Positions 35,044-44,476 of a stretch of DNA of 64,000 nt are shown here, one piece after another (position 1 is the stretch's first letter; each line of letters begins with the position of its first letter). Source of the stretch: Cyclobacterium lianum (GTDB lineage Bacteria > Bacteroidota > Bacteroidia > Cytophagales > Cyclobacteriaceae); assembly GCF_900143075.1 (NCBI RefSeq), contig NZ_FRCY01000022.1, positions 1,629 to 65,628 of the forward strand, in the 5' to 3' direction. Under the pieces are notes generated by a model that was given only the letters and a program-made list of their open reading frames with translations, was not told where the DNA came from and made no database searches. A program made the position numbers and the translations under genes.

Positions 35044-36037
35044 GGATATCTAATAAATACCAATCCATAAGATTCATCTTCCTACAATAGGCCTGAAACA
35101 GGCGTCCAGCCATCTCAAATCCATGGTAATTTTCCTTCTCCAATAAAAATTTTGACGCCATCCTCCTTACCTCCTTGCTTTTACTTTTAAATAAATTGAA
35201 ATCTTCCCGCCTGAAACTATCTGAATTTATGGTTTGAATATAGGCATGATTTTTCAGTGGTGGCAAGCTCAGTGCCTCAATAGCTTCCGATTTTCCGGCT
35301 ACCACTGTACCCTGGCTGTCTATCAGCATAAGCTTCTTATCATACTTTTCCAAAAAGGAATCCATCAGGTCAGATAAGGTGATGTCGAAGCCCAATACAC
35401 CTTTCAACTCATTTGCATGGTACACGGGGTGTACCAGAGACAAAATCCACCCGCGTCCCACCGGATCAACGTACACTTCTTCTATCCATACAGACTCTCG
35501 GTTTGGGTTGTGCACCTCATCTGCCAGGTAAAAAAAATTAAATGCTGTCACATCTATATCCGGTTCAATAGAATTCAACAGGTCATAGGGTGGATAAAGC
35601 CTGCTGAAATTACTAGATGCATTGAAATATACCTGACTTACCATCGGGCGGCGCTCTGTAATGCGTTTAAAAGCATCGTCCATCATTTCAGTAGTATAGA
35701 CTTCCCTTACAGATTTGCTTATGTTTTCGGCCAGTAGGGATATGAAAACGGTACTACCCTCTTCATTGTCACTTTTGCTGTAGAAAAAGCCGTTTTCCTC
35801 TGTAAAAAATTTATCTTCGTTGACCAGCCTGACCAGACTGTCTGAATTTTCAAATAAAGCGGCAGAGAAGTCAGCCAATTGAGAAATATCCGTTTCCAAA
35901 GGCTTCAGATCAGCTTCGACATGGCTGACGATCTTGTCCAAAAGTAAAAAATGTTGCTCAGCTTGCTGAGTTCTATCCGATTGACAAGCCGTAGAAATCA
36001 ATAAAAATAAAAAGACTAAGGAAAATAAATATTTCAT
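35036..36037 (-). CDS. Cache-domain lipoprotein, putative partner of the sensor kinase
   Basis: 333 residues from ATG 36037; a TTG at 36061 would add 8 residues before the signal peptide and is not needed. Lipobox STAC (Cys about 18). The mature region holds a Cache-like double PAS fold: the segment [20 protein letters not shown] and [20 protein letters not shown] is the characteristic end of the membrane-distal Cache subdomain, normally found in the sensor part of a kinase or chemoreceptor. Here it is a separate lipoprotein with no catalytic or membrane domain. The 8-nt overlap with the kinase indicates tight coupling. Ligand unknown. Confidence 0.8.
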   Translation of the reverse strand: MKYLFSLVFLFLLISTACQSDRTQQAEQHFLLLDKIVSHVEADLKPLETDISQLADFSAALFENSDSLVRLVNEDKFFTEENGFFYSKSDNEEGSTVFISLLAENISKSVREVYTTEMMDDAFKRITERRPMVSQVYFNASSNFSRLYPPYDLLNSIEPDIDVTAFNFFYLADEVHNPNRESVWIEEVYVDPVGRGWILSLVHPVYHANELKGVLGFDITLSDLMDSFLEKYDKKLMLIDSQGTVVAGKSEAIEALSLPPLKNHAYIQTINSDSFRREDFNLFKSKSKEVRRMASKFLLEKENYHGFEMAGRLFQAYCRKMNLMDWYLLDIHD

Positions 36038-36063
36038 CTTTGAATATTTAAATATATCCAAAT

Positions 36064-36303
36064 TTAAAAATTTTCCATAGCATTATGAAGCGATTGATTC
36101 ATTTCCTGAAATCTTTCTTTGACTTTAACAAAAAAAGGTCCTTCCAAAAGTCCGTCCAGCTCATGCTCATCCACAATCTCTGCTACGGGAATCTTAAATG
36201 TCTGCTCTAACATGCCCGATTCAAATTTCAACAAATACTTATTGTTCCAGTCAAAAAGGCTGATCCTGATACCATCCTTGCTCGTTTCGCGGACCACTCT
36301 CAT
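36064..36303 (-). CDS. Small hypothetical protein linked to OsmC
   Basis: 79 residues. Not recognised as a named family. It has beta-strand-like character at the N-terminus (ISLFDWNNKYLLKFESG) and a helical C-terminus (VKERFQEMNQSLHNAMENF), without membrane segments. It overlaps the OsmC gene by 4 nt (ATGA), so it is very likely translated with it. The frame and the coupling support a real gene. Function is unknown; a role in the same peroxide or thiol response is only a suggestion from context. Confidence 0.7.
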   Translation of the reverse strand: MRVVRETSKDGIRISLFDWNNKYLLKFESGMLEQTFKIPVAEIVDEHELDGLLEGPFFVKVKERFQEMNQSLHNAMENF

Positions 36304-36716
36304 GACGGCCGGACAACGTTGGCTGTGAAGCTGATCTCAGATTTCAGTGAGGAGGCCACTGAACAATACTTTTCTACTGCGAGACGTACCACCTTTTCAA
36401 ATTCTGCCTGGCTGGCATCCGGGGAAGTAAGCTCGAATAACAAATGGATCTCAGTGTAAAAAGAGGGTGTACCTTCACTCCTGATTCCCTCCGCTTCAAT
36501 TTTAAAATCACTCACCTGCTTGCGCCTTTTTTTCATCATCAAAACCGTATCAACAGCAGAACATCCCGCCAGACCGGAGAGTAAAAGCTCCATGGGTGAT
36601 TGGTGCTTTTTATCGGCTGCCGCATACATGTCCATATTTACTGTATTACCGGTGAGATTAACCGATTCATATTCATGATCGGCAATCATGTGAAGTGTAA
36701 TTTTCTTTTTACTCAT
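36300..36716 (-). CDS. OsmC/Ohr-family peroxiredoxin-like protein
   Basis: 138 residues. The two redox cysteines are in place: Cys52 in GLAGCSAVD and Cys118 in KYCSVASSL. The family reduces organic and fatty-acid hydroperoxides with a Cys pair in the cytoplasm. It resembles the general OsmC branch; Ohr identity is not claimed. Preceded by a -7 match at 36784-36791. Co-translated with the 79-residue gene. Confidence 0.9.
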   Translation of the reverse strand: MSKKKITLHMIADHEYESVNLTGNTVNMDMYAAADKKHQSPMELLLSGLAGCSAVDTVLMMKKRRKQVSDFKIEAEGIRSEGTPSFYTEIHLLFELTSPDASQAEFEKVVRLAVEKYCSVASSLKSEISFTANVVRPS

Positions 36717-37171
36717 GGTGATTATTAAAACATTAAAAATTATGAATTTGTCATTTAACGGCAGACAAATCCCTTAATTCCTTCAAAGATAAGGAATGAA
36801 ACGGAAAAAACATCAGGCAGAAACTTCTCCGGAGATCTGGTCCTTTTGTTTATTATTTTGATCCACAGGGCTTGTAATACCTGATCATTATTTTATTTTT
36901 ACAATGTACTAAGTGAGATTCAGGTAACTCTACAGCACAATGTTAAAAGACATTCGATTCACAGATTAGATGAGAAAAACCATCATCAGATGAATCACAT
37001 AATCTCGTTAAAAACAGGGAAATTTGTTTCAGTCTCATCAGAAAAAGGCAGGAGCGACCGGTTTGGAGGCAAGTGAGAAGATTAGGAGTGCCGACCAATC
37101 ATGCTGGATGCTCCCTCCGACCGGGATCAGCCAGACGGATTTCTGACCGCTGAAAAAAACTATCAATATAC
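36717..37171. other. Divergent intergenic region (OsmC and site-2 protease operons)
   Basis: 455 nt. No supported gene. It contains the OsmC -7 element and should contain the start of the site-2 protease operon on the plus strand, for which no consensus was found. Confidence 0.4.
36784..36791 (-). promoter_or_regulatory. Candidate -7 element of the OsmC gene
   Basis: TATCTTTG on the minus strand (36791-36784) matches TAnnTTTG exactly; the leader would be about 60 nt. No TTTG at the 19-nt spacing. Confidence 0.45.
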
Positions 37172-38251
37172 ATGAAATTCTCTCTTTATTTGGGCAGGTA
37201 TAGCGGTATCAAAGTGTTCATACACTGGACATTTTCGCTACTTTTGTTTTGGATAGTTATTGCCAACACCAGATCCGGAACACCGCTGGCAGAGACGGGC
37301 TGGACCCTGTTGTTCATTATCCTTATCTTTCTTTGTGTTATTCTTCATGAATTCGGGCATGCGCTCACCGCCCAGAAGTTTGGCATACAGACCAGAGACA
37401 TTATTCTTCTGCCTATAGGCGGCCTTGCCAGGTTGGAAAAATTACCGGATGACCCAAAAGAAGAACTTAAAGTAGCATTGGCGGGACCTTTGGTGAATTT
37501 GGTGATATTTTTCATTTTACTACTGATCTTATTTTTTAAAGGCTTTGATTTTTACATGGAAGAAGCACCCGCACTTAATGGATCAACAATTTGGTTGTAT
37601 CTGGCTTCAGCTAATTTTTTTCTGGCTGTGTTTAATTTGCTGCCCGCCTTTCCCATGGATGGAGGCAGAGTTTTGAGGGCTTTGCTCACTCTGAGGATGT
37701 CTAGGGTTAAAGCCACGGAAATAGCCGGGGCCACCGGCCAGGCAATGGCCATTTTATTCGTTTTTTTCGGGTTGTTTAACAATCCCGTCTTGGTATTGAT
37801 TGGTATTTTTATTTTCCTGGGAGCTCAGGCGGAAGTAAACCAGACCAAGCAGCATTCATTGCTGAGCGGTTTTACCGTTGAGGACGCGCTGATGAGTAAA
37901 TTTCCGGTATTGGCTTTTGATGCTCCTCTGCAAAAAGCCGTGGAAAAACTGTTGGACGGGCAAGCTACCCATTTTGTGGTGGTCAGAGACGACCAGCCTA
38001 TTGGCACTCTCAGTCGGGAAGGCATCGTCCAGGGCCTTCACGGACAGAACGCACAGGTAAGCATTGAAGATGTGACAGATAAAGATCCGCTAAAACTTGA
38101 GATGGCCACAGCCCTGGAGGAAGCGCTAAAAAACATGTCCAGGCAAAACAAAAAAGTAGCACTGGTCTATGAGGGACATCATTTTGTAGGCATTTTGGAT
38201 CAGGAAAATATTTCGGAATTTATCATGGTGAAAGATGCCCTCGCGAGATGA
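37172..38251 (+). CDS. Site-2 protease (M50) with CBS domain pair
   Basis: 359 residues. Polytopic membrane metalloprotease: zinc motif H59-E60-F-G-H63 in ILHEFGHALT and the third ligand region NLLPAFPMDGGRVLRAL. Several helices span residues ~10-215. A C-terminal cytoplasmic CBS pair (about 230-345; MSKFPVLAFDAPLQKAVEKL and FVVVRDDQPIGTLSREG) likely senses nucleotides. The family cleaves membrane proteins within the bilayer. It overlaps the P-type ATPase by 4 nt, an unusual partner. Full length. Confidence 0.9.
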   Translation: MKFSLYLGRYSGIKVFIHWTFSLLLFWIVIANTRSGTPLAETGWTLLFIILIFLCVILHEFGHALTAQKFGIQTRDIILLPIGGLARLEKLPDDPKEELKVALAGPLVNLVIFFILLLILFFKGFDFYMEEAPALNGSTIWLYLASANFFLAVFNLLPAFPMDGGRVLRALLTLRMSRVKATEIAGATGQAMAILFVFFGLFNNPVLVLIGIFIFLGAQAEVNQTKQHSLLSGFTVEDALMSKFPVLAFDAPLQKAVEKLLDGQATHFVVVRDDQPIGTLSREGIVQGLHGQNAQVSIEDVTDKDPLKLEMATALEEALKNMSRQNKKVALVYEGHHFVGILDQENISEFIMVKDALAR

Positions 38252-40893
38252 TCCAAGTCCCTGAGCAGGCTCACAGCAAGAGCCATGATGAAATACGGTC
38301 AATGCTGCAAACCTCTGATTCGGGCTTATCTACTAAGATTGCCAAGCAGCGGATACAGCAATTCGGATCAAATGAGATTCCTGACAGAAACAGGAAATCA
38401 ACCTGGTATCTACTCATCCGACAATTCCGGAATGTCATGGTATATATCCTATTGCTGGCAGCAGGAATTTCTTTTTTGACGGGGCATATGGTAGATGTGA
38501 TCGTGATTCTGGCCATTATCATCATCAACATTGCCATCGGTTTTGTCCAGGAATACAAGGCCGAAAGCGCCATGCTGGCCTTAAAGGGATTCATGGTACC
38601 CCAATCTAAGGTAATCCGGGACGGTGAACTGAAGACCATACACTCTAAGGACCTCGTTCCGGGAGATGTGCTCAGTCTATCTGCAGGGGACCTCATCCCG
38701 GCTGACGCAGTGATCTTTAAATACCAGGCGGCCCAGGCTATGGAAGCTTCACTTACCGGTGAATCCCTCCCGGTCGAAAAAAATTCCAGCCCATGCCCTG
38801 AGGAAACGGTCTTAGCCGAGCGAAAAAACATGGTCTGGAAAGGTACATTTCTGACCACAGGCGATGTCCTGGCCTGGGTAACGGCTACCGGCCCGGCAAC
38901 TCAGCTTGGTATGATCGCAGACAGCCTGTACACCATCCCTCAGAAAGACTCCAATTTTAAGATAAAGTCCGATCAATTGGCCAGACAGATGGCCATGCTG
39001 GCTGCAATAAGTGCCTCAATTCTGTTTGCAGTGGGTTACTTTTTTCAGGACATTCCGGTAAATGAATTGCTGCTAATAGCCATAGCTGCATTGGTATCCG
39101 CTATACCGGAAGGCTTGCCGGCAGTACTTTCCATTGTACTAGCCATAGGGTCTTTCAGAATGTCGAAACAAAATGCAATCATCCGTGAAATATCTGCCGC
39201 TGAAAGTCTGGGCACGGTAAGCACAATTGTCACTGACAAGACGGGCACCCTTACCGAAAATACAATGACCATCAATAAACTATGGCATATCGGTAACAAA
39301 GAGGTATCCGTCTCGGGAAAAGGCTGGGAAGAGCAGGGAGAAATAACGGGAGCAACTGATGACATCGCTGCATTGGACCCATTGATCGAAATCGCTGCGC
39401 ATTGCAACAATGCTGCTGTTGAGAGCAGAGATGATGGCTCTTTCCATGTGGCTGGAGACCCGACGGAAGCTGCTTTTGCAATTCTCGCCAGAAAGGCCGG
39501 AAAAAAGAAAGAACACAGCATCCAAAAAGACCTTCCCTTCGATAGCAAATTGAAGTATCGGGCTACGATTGTAGAAAAATCCGGAGAGACAGTCAAGTAT
39601 TATATCGGGGCCCCGGAAATCATCCTCAAAAATTCTTCCTGGTATACCAGCAAAACCGGCAAAAAGCCCCTTTCAAACAAAGAAACGAGGCTCGCCTTGC
39701 AACAATTGGAGCATTGGTCCGGAAAAAGTTACCGGGTTTTGGCAGTCGGATTCAAGCCGTTTGATGAAGCAGAATCAGACCGAGACGATGGGATCATTTT
39801 TTGTGGTCTTGCTGCCATGATTGACCCAGCGCGGCCAGAGGTGCCCGGTGCTGTAAAAAACTGTCAGAAAGCAGGAATTCGGGTAATCATGGCGACGGGA
39901 GACCATGCGCTTACAGCATTGGCGATAGGCAAAACGGTCGGAATTGCGCTGCCGGGAAAGGAAAAAGTCCTGACAGAAAAGGAGTTATTGCAGCTAAACG
40001 ATGAGGATTTTGAGAAGGCTGTCAGGGAGGTAAACATCTTTTCCAGACTTAGCCCATTGATGAAGGTCCGAATCGCAAAATCACTTCAGGATCAAGGGGA
40101 ATTGATAGCGATGACTGGTGATGGCGTCAATGATGCACCTGCCCTGAGGCAGGCCAATGTGGGTGTAGCAATGGGGATCAAGGGAACAGATGTGGCCCGT
40201 GAAGCAGCGGTGGTTGTCCTGGCAGATGACAATTTTGCTACCATAGTCAAAGCAGTAGAACAGGGAAGGATCGTTTTCAATAACGCCAGAAGAACAAGCT
40301 TCTTTCTGATCACTACTAATTTTGCAGAAATTCTCACCTTGATCATTGCCATTGCATTCGGGCATGCCCTACCGCTGACGGCTACTCAAATCCTTTGGAT
40401 CAATCTGGTCACAGATGGCTTTTGTGACAAGGCACTGGCTACAGAACCGGGAACCGGTAATGAATTAAACTCTCCGCCGTTAGACCCCAAAGAAAAAATC
40501 ATCAACAGGGAAATTATCCCCACTTTATTGGTCAACACCCTGTTCATGACAGGATTGTCCATGTCAGGTTTTCTGTATTATCTACCCGAGGGACTGGAGA
40601 AAGCAAGAACAATTGTCTTTATTATTCTGGCTTTTACACAACTTTTTAATGTCTTCAATATGCGTAACCTAAAAGGTTCTGCTTTCAAAGTTGGTATATT
40701 CTCCAATAAATGGGTAAATTATGCATTATTGGTATCCGTATCCATACAGGTTATTATCATTGAGATTCCGTACCTGGCAGACCTTTTCGAATTTCATCGC
40801 ATTACCTTTTTGGAATTTTTAGTATGGGTCAGCTTGTCATCATTTGTGTTATGGATCAATGAATTGTACAAACTATTATTTATAACAAAATGA
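38248..40893 (+). CDS. P-type cation-transporting ATPase (Ca2+-type, IIA/IIB)
   Basis: 881 residues with the usual A, P, N domains and ten membrane helices: actuator LTGESLPVEK, phosphorylation D330 in VTDKTGTLTEN, hinge MTGDGVNDAPALR. The cation-site residues known from SERCA seem to be kept: PEGLP in helix 4, NFAE in helix 5, NLVTD in helix 6. Just after helix-6 NLVTD the usual G-L-P-A-T is replaced by GFCDK. This makes Ca2+ transport likely, with another cation possible. It overlaps both its neighbours by 4 nt, so protease, pump and CoA transferase are translated as one unit. Confidence 0.9.
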   Translation: MIQVPEQAHSKSHDEIRSMLQTSDSGLSTKIAKQRIQQFGSNEIPDRNRKSTWYLLIRQFRNVMVYILLLAAGISFLTGHMVDVIVILAIIIINIAIGFVQEYKAESAMLALKGFMVPQSKVIRDGELKTIHSKDLVPGDVLSLSAGDLIPADAVIFKYQAAQAMEASLTGESLPVEKNSSPCPEETVLAERKNMVWKGTFLTTGDVLAWVTATGPATQLGMIADSLYTIPQKDSNFKIKSDQLARQMAMLAAISASILFAVGYFFQDIPVNELLLIAIAALVSAIPEGLPAVLSIVLAIGSFRMSKQNAIIREISAAESLGTVSTIVTDKTGTLTENTMTINKLWHIGNKEVSVSGKGWEEQGEITGATDDIAALDPLIEIAAHCNNAAVESRDDGSFHVAGDPTEAAFAILARKAGKKKEHSIQKDLPFDSKLKYRATIVEKSGETVKYYIGAPEIILKNSSWYTSKTGKKPLSNKETRLALQQLEHWSGKSYRVLAVGFKPFDEAESDRDDGIIFCGLAAMIDPARPEVPGAVKNCQKAGIRVIMATGDHALTALAIGKTVGIALPGKEKVLTEKELLQLNDEDFEKAVREVNIFSRLSPLMKVRIAKSLQDQGELIAMTGDGVNDAPALRQANVGVAMGIKGTDVAREAAVVVLADDNFATIVKAVEQGRIVFNNARRTSFFLITTNFAEILTLIIAIAFGHALPLTATQILWINLVTDGFCDKALATEPGTGNELNSPPLDPKEKIINREIIPTLLVNTLFMTGLSMSGFLYYLPEGLEKARTIVFIILAFTQLFNVFNMRNLKGSAFKVGIFSNKWVNYALLVSVSIQVIIIEIPYLADLFEFHRITFLEFLVWVSLSSFVLWINELYKLLFITK

Positions 40894-42191
40894 ATCTTAA
40901 CCTACAAATTGCAAGTCCTGAAGAAGCAGTAAAAAAAATCAAAAGCAATCAAAGGGTGTTTGTCCACGGAAGTGCGGCCACTCCCACCAAATTGTTACAG
41001 GCACTGGCTAAGAGAAAAGACGAATTGAAGAATGTAGAAATAGTGTCGATCACTACTTTGGGAGCGATGCCTCTGGCAGATGAATCGTGCAAAGGGAGCT
41101 TTTTCATCAATTCACTTTTCGTTTCAGAAAACGTCAGAAAAGCAGTCAACAGTGAACAGGGAGGCTATGTACCTATCTTCCTGAGTGAGATAGGGCGTCT
41201 GTTCAGAAAGCAAATTTTGCCTGTGGATGTGGCAATGGTACAGGTATCGCCTCCCGATAGGCACGGGTATTGTTCGCTGGGCACCTCGGTGGATGTGGCC
41301 CGACCCGCAGTGGACACGGCAAAATACATCATCGCCCAGATCAACCAGCAGATGCCCAGAACTATGGGTGACGGCCAGATCCACGTCAGCAAGATAGATA
41401 TTGCCATAGAAGTAGATGAAGTCCTGCCACAGGTAGATTACTCGGCAAAGCTGGATGAGGCAGATTATAAAATCGGAAACTATATCGCCGAAATGATCGA
41501 TGATGGATCTACGCTTCAGTTGGGTATAGGGGGTATCCCCGATGCAGTACTAAAATCGCTCGGACAACACAAAGATCTGGGTATCCATACAGAAATGTTT
41601 TCCGATGGTGTCATCGGTCTGTACGAAAAGGGTGTGATCACCAATCGGTTTAAAAAGAAACATCCCGGAAAGATCGTATCGTCGTTTGTAATCGGTACCC
41701 AGAAAGTGTACGACAGTATCCATGACAACCCTGCCTTCTCTTTCCATGAAGCTGCTTATGTCAACGATACCGCAGTGATCCGAAAAAACCCAAAAGTGAT
41801 TTCAATCAATTCCTGTGTGGAAATAGACCTTACTGGTCAGGTTTGCGCAGACTCGATCGGCAGCTACCATTATTCGGGTGTTGGCGGTCAGATGGATTTC
41901 ATGAGAGGTGCTGCCCTTTCAGATGATGGCAAGCCAATAATGGCTCTCCGGGCCAGCACCAAAAAGGGAAAATCCAAGATTGTTCCCTTCCTGAAGGAGG
42001 GTGCGGGCGTAGTGACTACCAGAGCCCACATGCACTATGTGGTCACAGAGTTTGGTGCTGCTTATCTCTATGGTAAAAACCTTCGGCAGCGAGCCCATGA
42101 ACTGAAAAAAATTGCCGCACCAGAGCACCAGGATGAATTGGATAAAGCCATTTTTGAAAGGTTTGGAAATTTCACCCACCCGGTCCAATAA
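40890..42191 (+). CDS. Acetyl-CoA hydrolase/CoA-transferase family enzyme (4-hydroxybutyrate type)
   Basis: 433 residues. Two related CoA-transferase domains; the likely catalytic glutamate is E235 in HTEMFSDG, with the loop GIGGIPDAV before it and the C-terminal SGVGGQMDF. Class I CoA-transferases form a glutamyl-CoA thioester; this branch includes acetyl-CoA hydrolases and 4-hydroxybutyrate CoA-transferases, which cannot be told apart here. It overlaps the ATPase gene by 4 nt (ATGA). Linking this enzyme to a calcium-type pump and an intramembrane protease is not a known pathway to me. Confidence 0.85.
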   Translation: MNLNLQIASPEEAVKKIKSNQRVFVHGSAATPTKLLQALAKRKDELKNVEIVSITTLGAMPLADESCKGSFFINSLFVSENVRKAVNSEQGGYVPIFLSEIGRLFRKQILPVDVAMVQVSPPDRHGYCSLGTSVDVARPAVDTAKYIIAQINQQMPRTMGDGQIHVSKIDIAIEVDEVLPQVDYSAKLDEADYKIGNYIAEMIDDGSTLQLGIGGIPDAVLKSLGQHKDLGIHTEMFSDGVIGLYEKGVITNRFKKKHPGKIVSSFVIGTQKVYDSIHDNPAFSFHEAAYVNDTAVIRKNPKVISINSCVEIDLTGQVCADSIGSYHYSGVGGQMDFMRGAALSDDGKPIMALRASTKKGKSKIVPFLKEGAGVVTTRAHMHYVVTEFGAAYLYGKNLRQRAHELKKIAAPEHQDELDKAIFERFGNFTHPVQ

Positions 42192-42225
42192 GGATTGATT
42201 GAACTGAAAAAAACAAGGGTAATAA

Positions 42226-42375
42226 ATCGGGCATGCCTACGGGCAGACATGTCGGAGGCGGCACAAGAAGGGATGATTATCAACCTGCGACCCTGTCTTC
42301 CGGCAGGCAGGGAGTCCCCGTCCGGCTGGCGTCAGCCAGCCGGACATCTGACCATAAAAATCAAATGATAAACAA
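42226..42375. repeat. Dispersed intergenic palindromic repeat, copy 1
   Basis: Segment with GGAGGCGGCACA, GGGATGAttATCAACC and CCCTGTCTtCCGGCAGG, matching parts of the 56411-56632 repeats, then a perfect hairpin GTCCGGCTGGC-gtca-GCCAGCCGGAC (42320-42345; 11-bp arms) and a tail similar to the other copies (CCATaAAaAtCAAATgATAaACA). It fills the 337-nt gap between the CoA transferase and the TPR kinase and contains no gene. The hairpin may also stop transcription. Confidence 0.6.
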
Positions 42376-42528
42376 TAGAAAATAAGACAAAGGAAGCGCT
42401 GAAATCAAAGCCAGCCTGATGATATCCGGCCAATCGAATACGTGTAAGCGTAGAGATTAGCCGTTTGGTCACAATCCCCGGTTTTATACCCTTGGTTATT
42501 TTCCTTTCGCCCCATCGGCGCTCCTGGC

Positions 42529-44430
42529 TTATCCACAATCGAATTCAGGTTTTTGGCATTTCTTTAATTGAAGTGTAAACTGAGTACCCCATCCGGACAG
42601 GCTCTGCACATCCATTTTGCCCCCATTCAATGTGAGGAATTGCTTGACCAACAGAAGACCTAAACCGGTACCCTTTTCGTTTGCAGTACCTACCATCGAT
42701 GGCATGCGCCCTCCTTCATCTCCGTTGATCAGATTTTGATGCATTTCGTCTATGCCTACACCGGAATCTTTGATGTGACAAAAGATAAACTGTCCGTCTT
42801 CTTCATAAAAAATATCGATCCGACCATATTCCGGAGTGAATTTGATGGCATTCCCAATCAGGTTTTGGAGGATGATCTTCAGGTGATTTTTGTCTATCCA
42901 TGCTTTGTTTGGCATACCGTCTTCGATCTGGTGCCGGACGTCAATAAATTTGGCGTTAAGCTGGAAATTCAGGTGTGCCAATACCCTGTCTACCAACTCG
43001 GCCAAAAACACTTCAGCCGGATTTGCATCCATACCATCCATTTGGGTATTGGCCCATTCAAGGAGGTCATTTAACAAATGCTCTGTGTTTTTTACCTGGC
43101 CGGAAAGCAGGGCAAATACATCCAACTCTTCTTTTTCATCAAAAAAACCCTGTCCTCTCATGTCCAGCAGTTGCTTGATGGCATTGATTGGTGATCTCAG
43201 GTCGTGAGAAATGATGGACAAAAGCCGGGTTCGTACATGATTCAATTCTTTCAATGATTGATTTTGCTGGCCTATCAGGTCTTTTTGTTGCCTGATCGCC
43301 TGGTTTTTCTTTTCCAAAGAGCGGTTAAAATGCTCCTTCAATCGCAGATGCTTAGCAAAAAAATACAGCAAACCGGCCAATAGCAGTACCAATACCGCTA
43401 AGAAAAACATCAATTTGTAATGCTGTTGTATCTGGTTGCTGTCCCGCTCCTTTTCCGCCCTTAGCCGTTGATTGTCCGCCTGAGCAAGGTTGAGCTGCAG
43501 TCGTGCCATCTGCCGGTTTTTTGCCGCATCATACAGGCTGTCACTGTAAGCCTTGTGGGCTTTCAATTGATAAAAAGCTTTATCGAAAATACCCAGTGCA
43601 CTATACACCTGACTCAACAGACCGGTCACCTGCTGCAGGTCCCAGGTGGCACCATGGGATTCGGCTATCAACAATGCTTGCTCTCCATAATGCAGTGCGC
43701 TATCGATTTCTCCTTTGTCAAACTTCAATTTTGCCAGGCCCGTCAATGCAAAAGACTTTTCCCAATTGGTCAGAGAAAATTCATCCTGCAGTACATCCGC
43801 AAACAAATACTCCGCCCTGTCGAAGTTTCCCATTTCATGGTATACCTGGGCCATTCTGTTTTTGACCATCAGGTTTAGCACTGCTTTCCTATCTGCTTCC
43901 AAAAAACCAATAGCCTCCTGCAGGTGCTCCATCGCCAGACCAAAATCTCCAAGCTCATCATAGGCTATACCTAAGTTGAAATGGTTTTTGGCTACACCCA
44001 AACTGTCCCCCAGAGAAACATTTACGGTCAGGCATTCCTCCAACAGTTGAATGGCTTCCGCATATTCCTTGTCCACCATCTGCACCAGTGCTATTCCGTT
44101 GGTCGCGTAGAGTACTTCTTTAACTGCTGCTGACTCTTCTCCATACCCCTTTGCTATTGCAAAATGCTCCAGGGCATCATTATAATTGCCAGCGATATAA
44201 TGGACCCGCCCCGCCTGATTGTGGATTCTGGCCAGAAGCAATGGATCCTGCAGACCTTCCCCTTGCTCTAAAGCCTGATTTACCAAAACGAGGGATTCAT
44301 CCTTCTGATCGTATTGGATGGCGCTGGCTCGTTTTAGCAGAGAATCAATCTTATCCCATGCCTGAGCATTGACCCTGTATGTGGAAAAAAGAGTCACTAA
44401 AAGCAGTAAGATGAAGCATCTTCCGGGCAT
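42529..44430 (-). CDS. TPR-containing sensor histidine kinase
   Basis: 633 residues from ATG 44430 (an in-frame GTG at 44439 is less likely). Signal peptide (about 1-22), five or more TPRs in the periplasm (about 60-320; for example YNDALEHFAIAKGYG, YAEAIQLLEECL, FGLAMEHLQEAI), a membrane helix (about 337-357), a coiled coil (about 365-405), HisKA with the phospho-His in SIISHDLRSPINAIKQL (about 413), and HATPase_c (NAIKFTPEYG, DSGVGID, GTGLGLLLVK). There is no receiver. TPR kinases of this layout are common in Bacteroidota; the cognate regulator is not adjacent. A strong predicted promoter precedes it. Confidence 0.9.
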   Translation of the reverse strand: MPGRCFILLLLVTLFSTYRVNAQAWDKIDSLLKRASAIQYDQKDESLVLVNQALEQGEGLQDPLLLARIHNQAGRVHYIAGNYNDALEHFAIAKGYGEESAAVKEVLYATNGIALVQMVDKEYAEAIQLLEECLTVNVSLGDSLGVAKNHFNLGIAYDELGDFGLAMEHLQEAIGFLEADRKAVLNLMVKNRMAQVYHEMGNFDRAEYLFADVLQDEFSLTNWEKSFALTGLAKLKFDKGEIDSALHYGEQALLIAESHGATWDLQQVTGLLSQVYSALGIFDKAFYQLKAHKAYSDSLYDAAKNRQMARLQLNLAQADNQRLRAEKERDSNQIQQHYKLMFFLAVLVLLLAGLLYFFAKHLRLKEHFNRSLEKKNQAIRQQKDLIGQQNQSLKELNHVRTRLLSIISHDLRSPINAIKQLLDMRGQGFFDEKEELDVFALLSGQVKNTEHLLNDLLEWANTQMDGMDANPAEVFLAELVDRVLAHLNFQLNAKFIDVRHQIEDGMPNKAWIDKNHLKIILQNLIGNAIKFTPEYGRIDIFYEEDGQFIFCHIKDSGVGIDEMHQNLINGDEGGRMPSMVGTANEKGTGLGLLLVKQFLTLNGGKMDVQSLSGWGTQFTLQLKKCQKPEFDCG

Positions 44431-44476
44431 GATATTCACATGAATAATTCGCTGTTTCTTATAAAATGTTTAAGAA

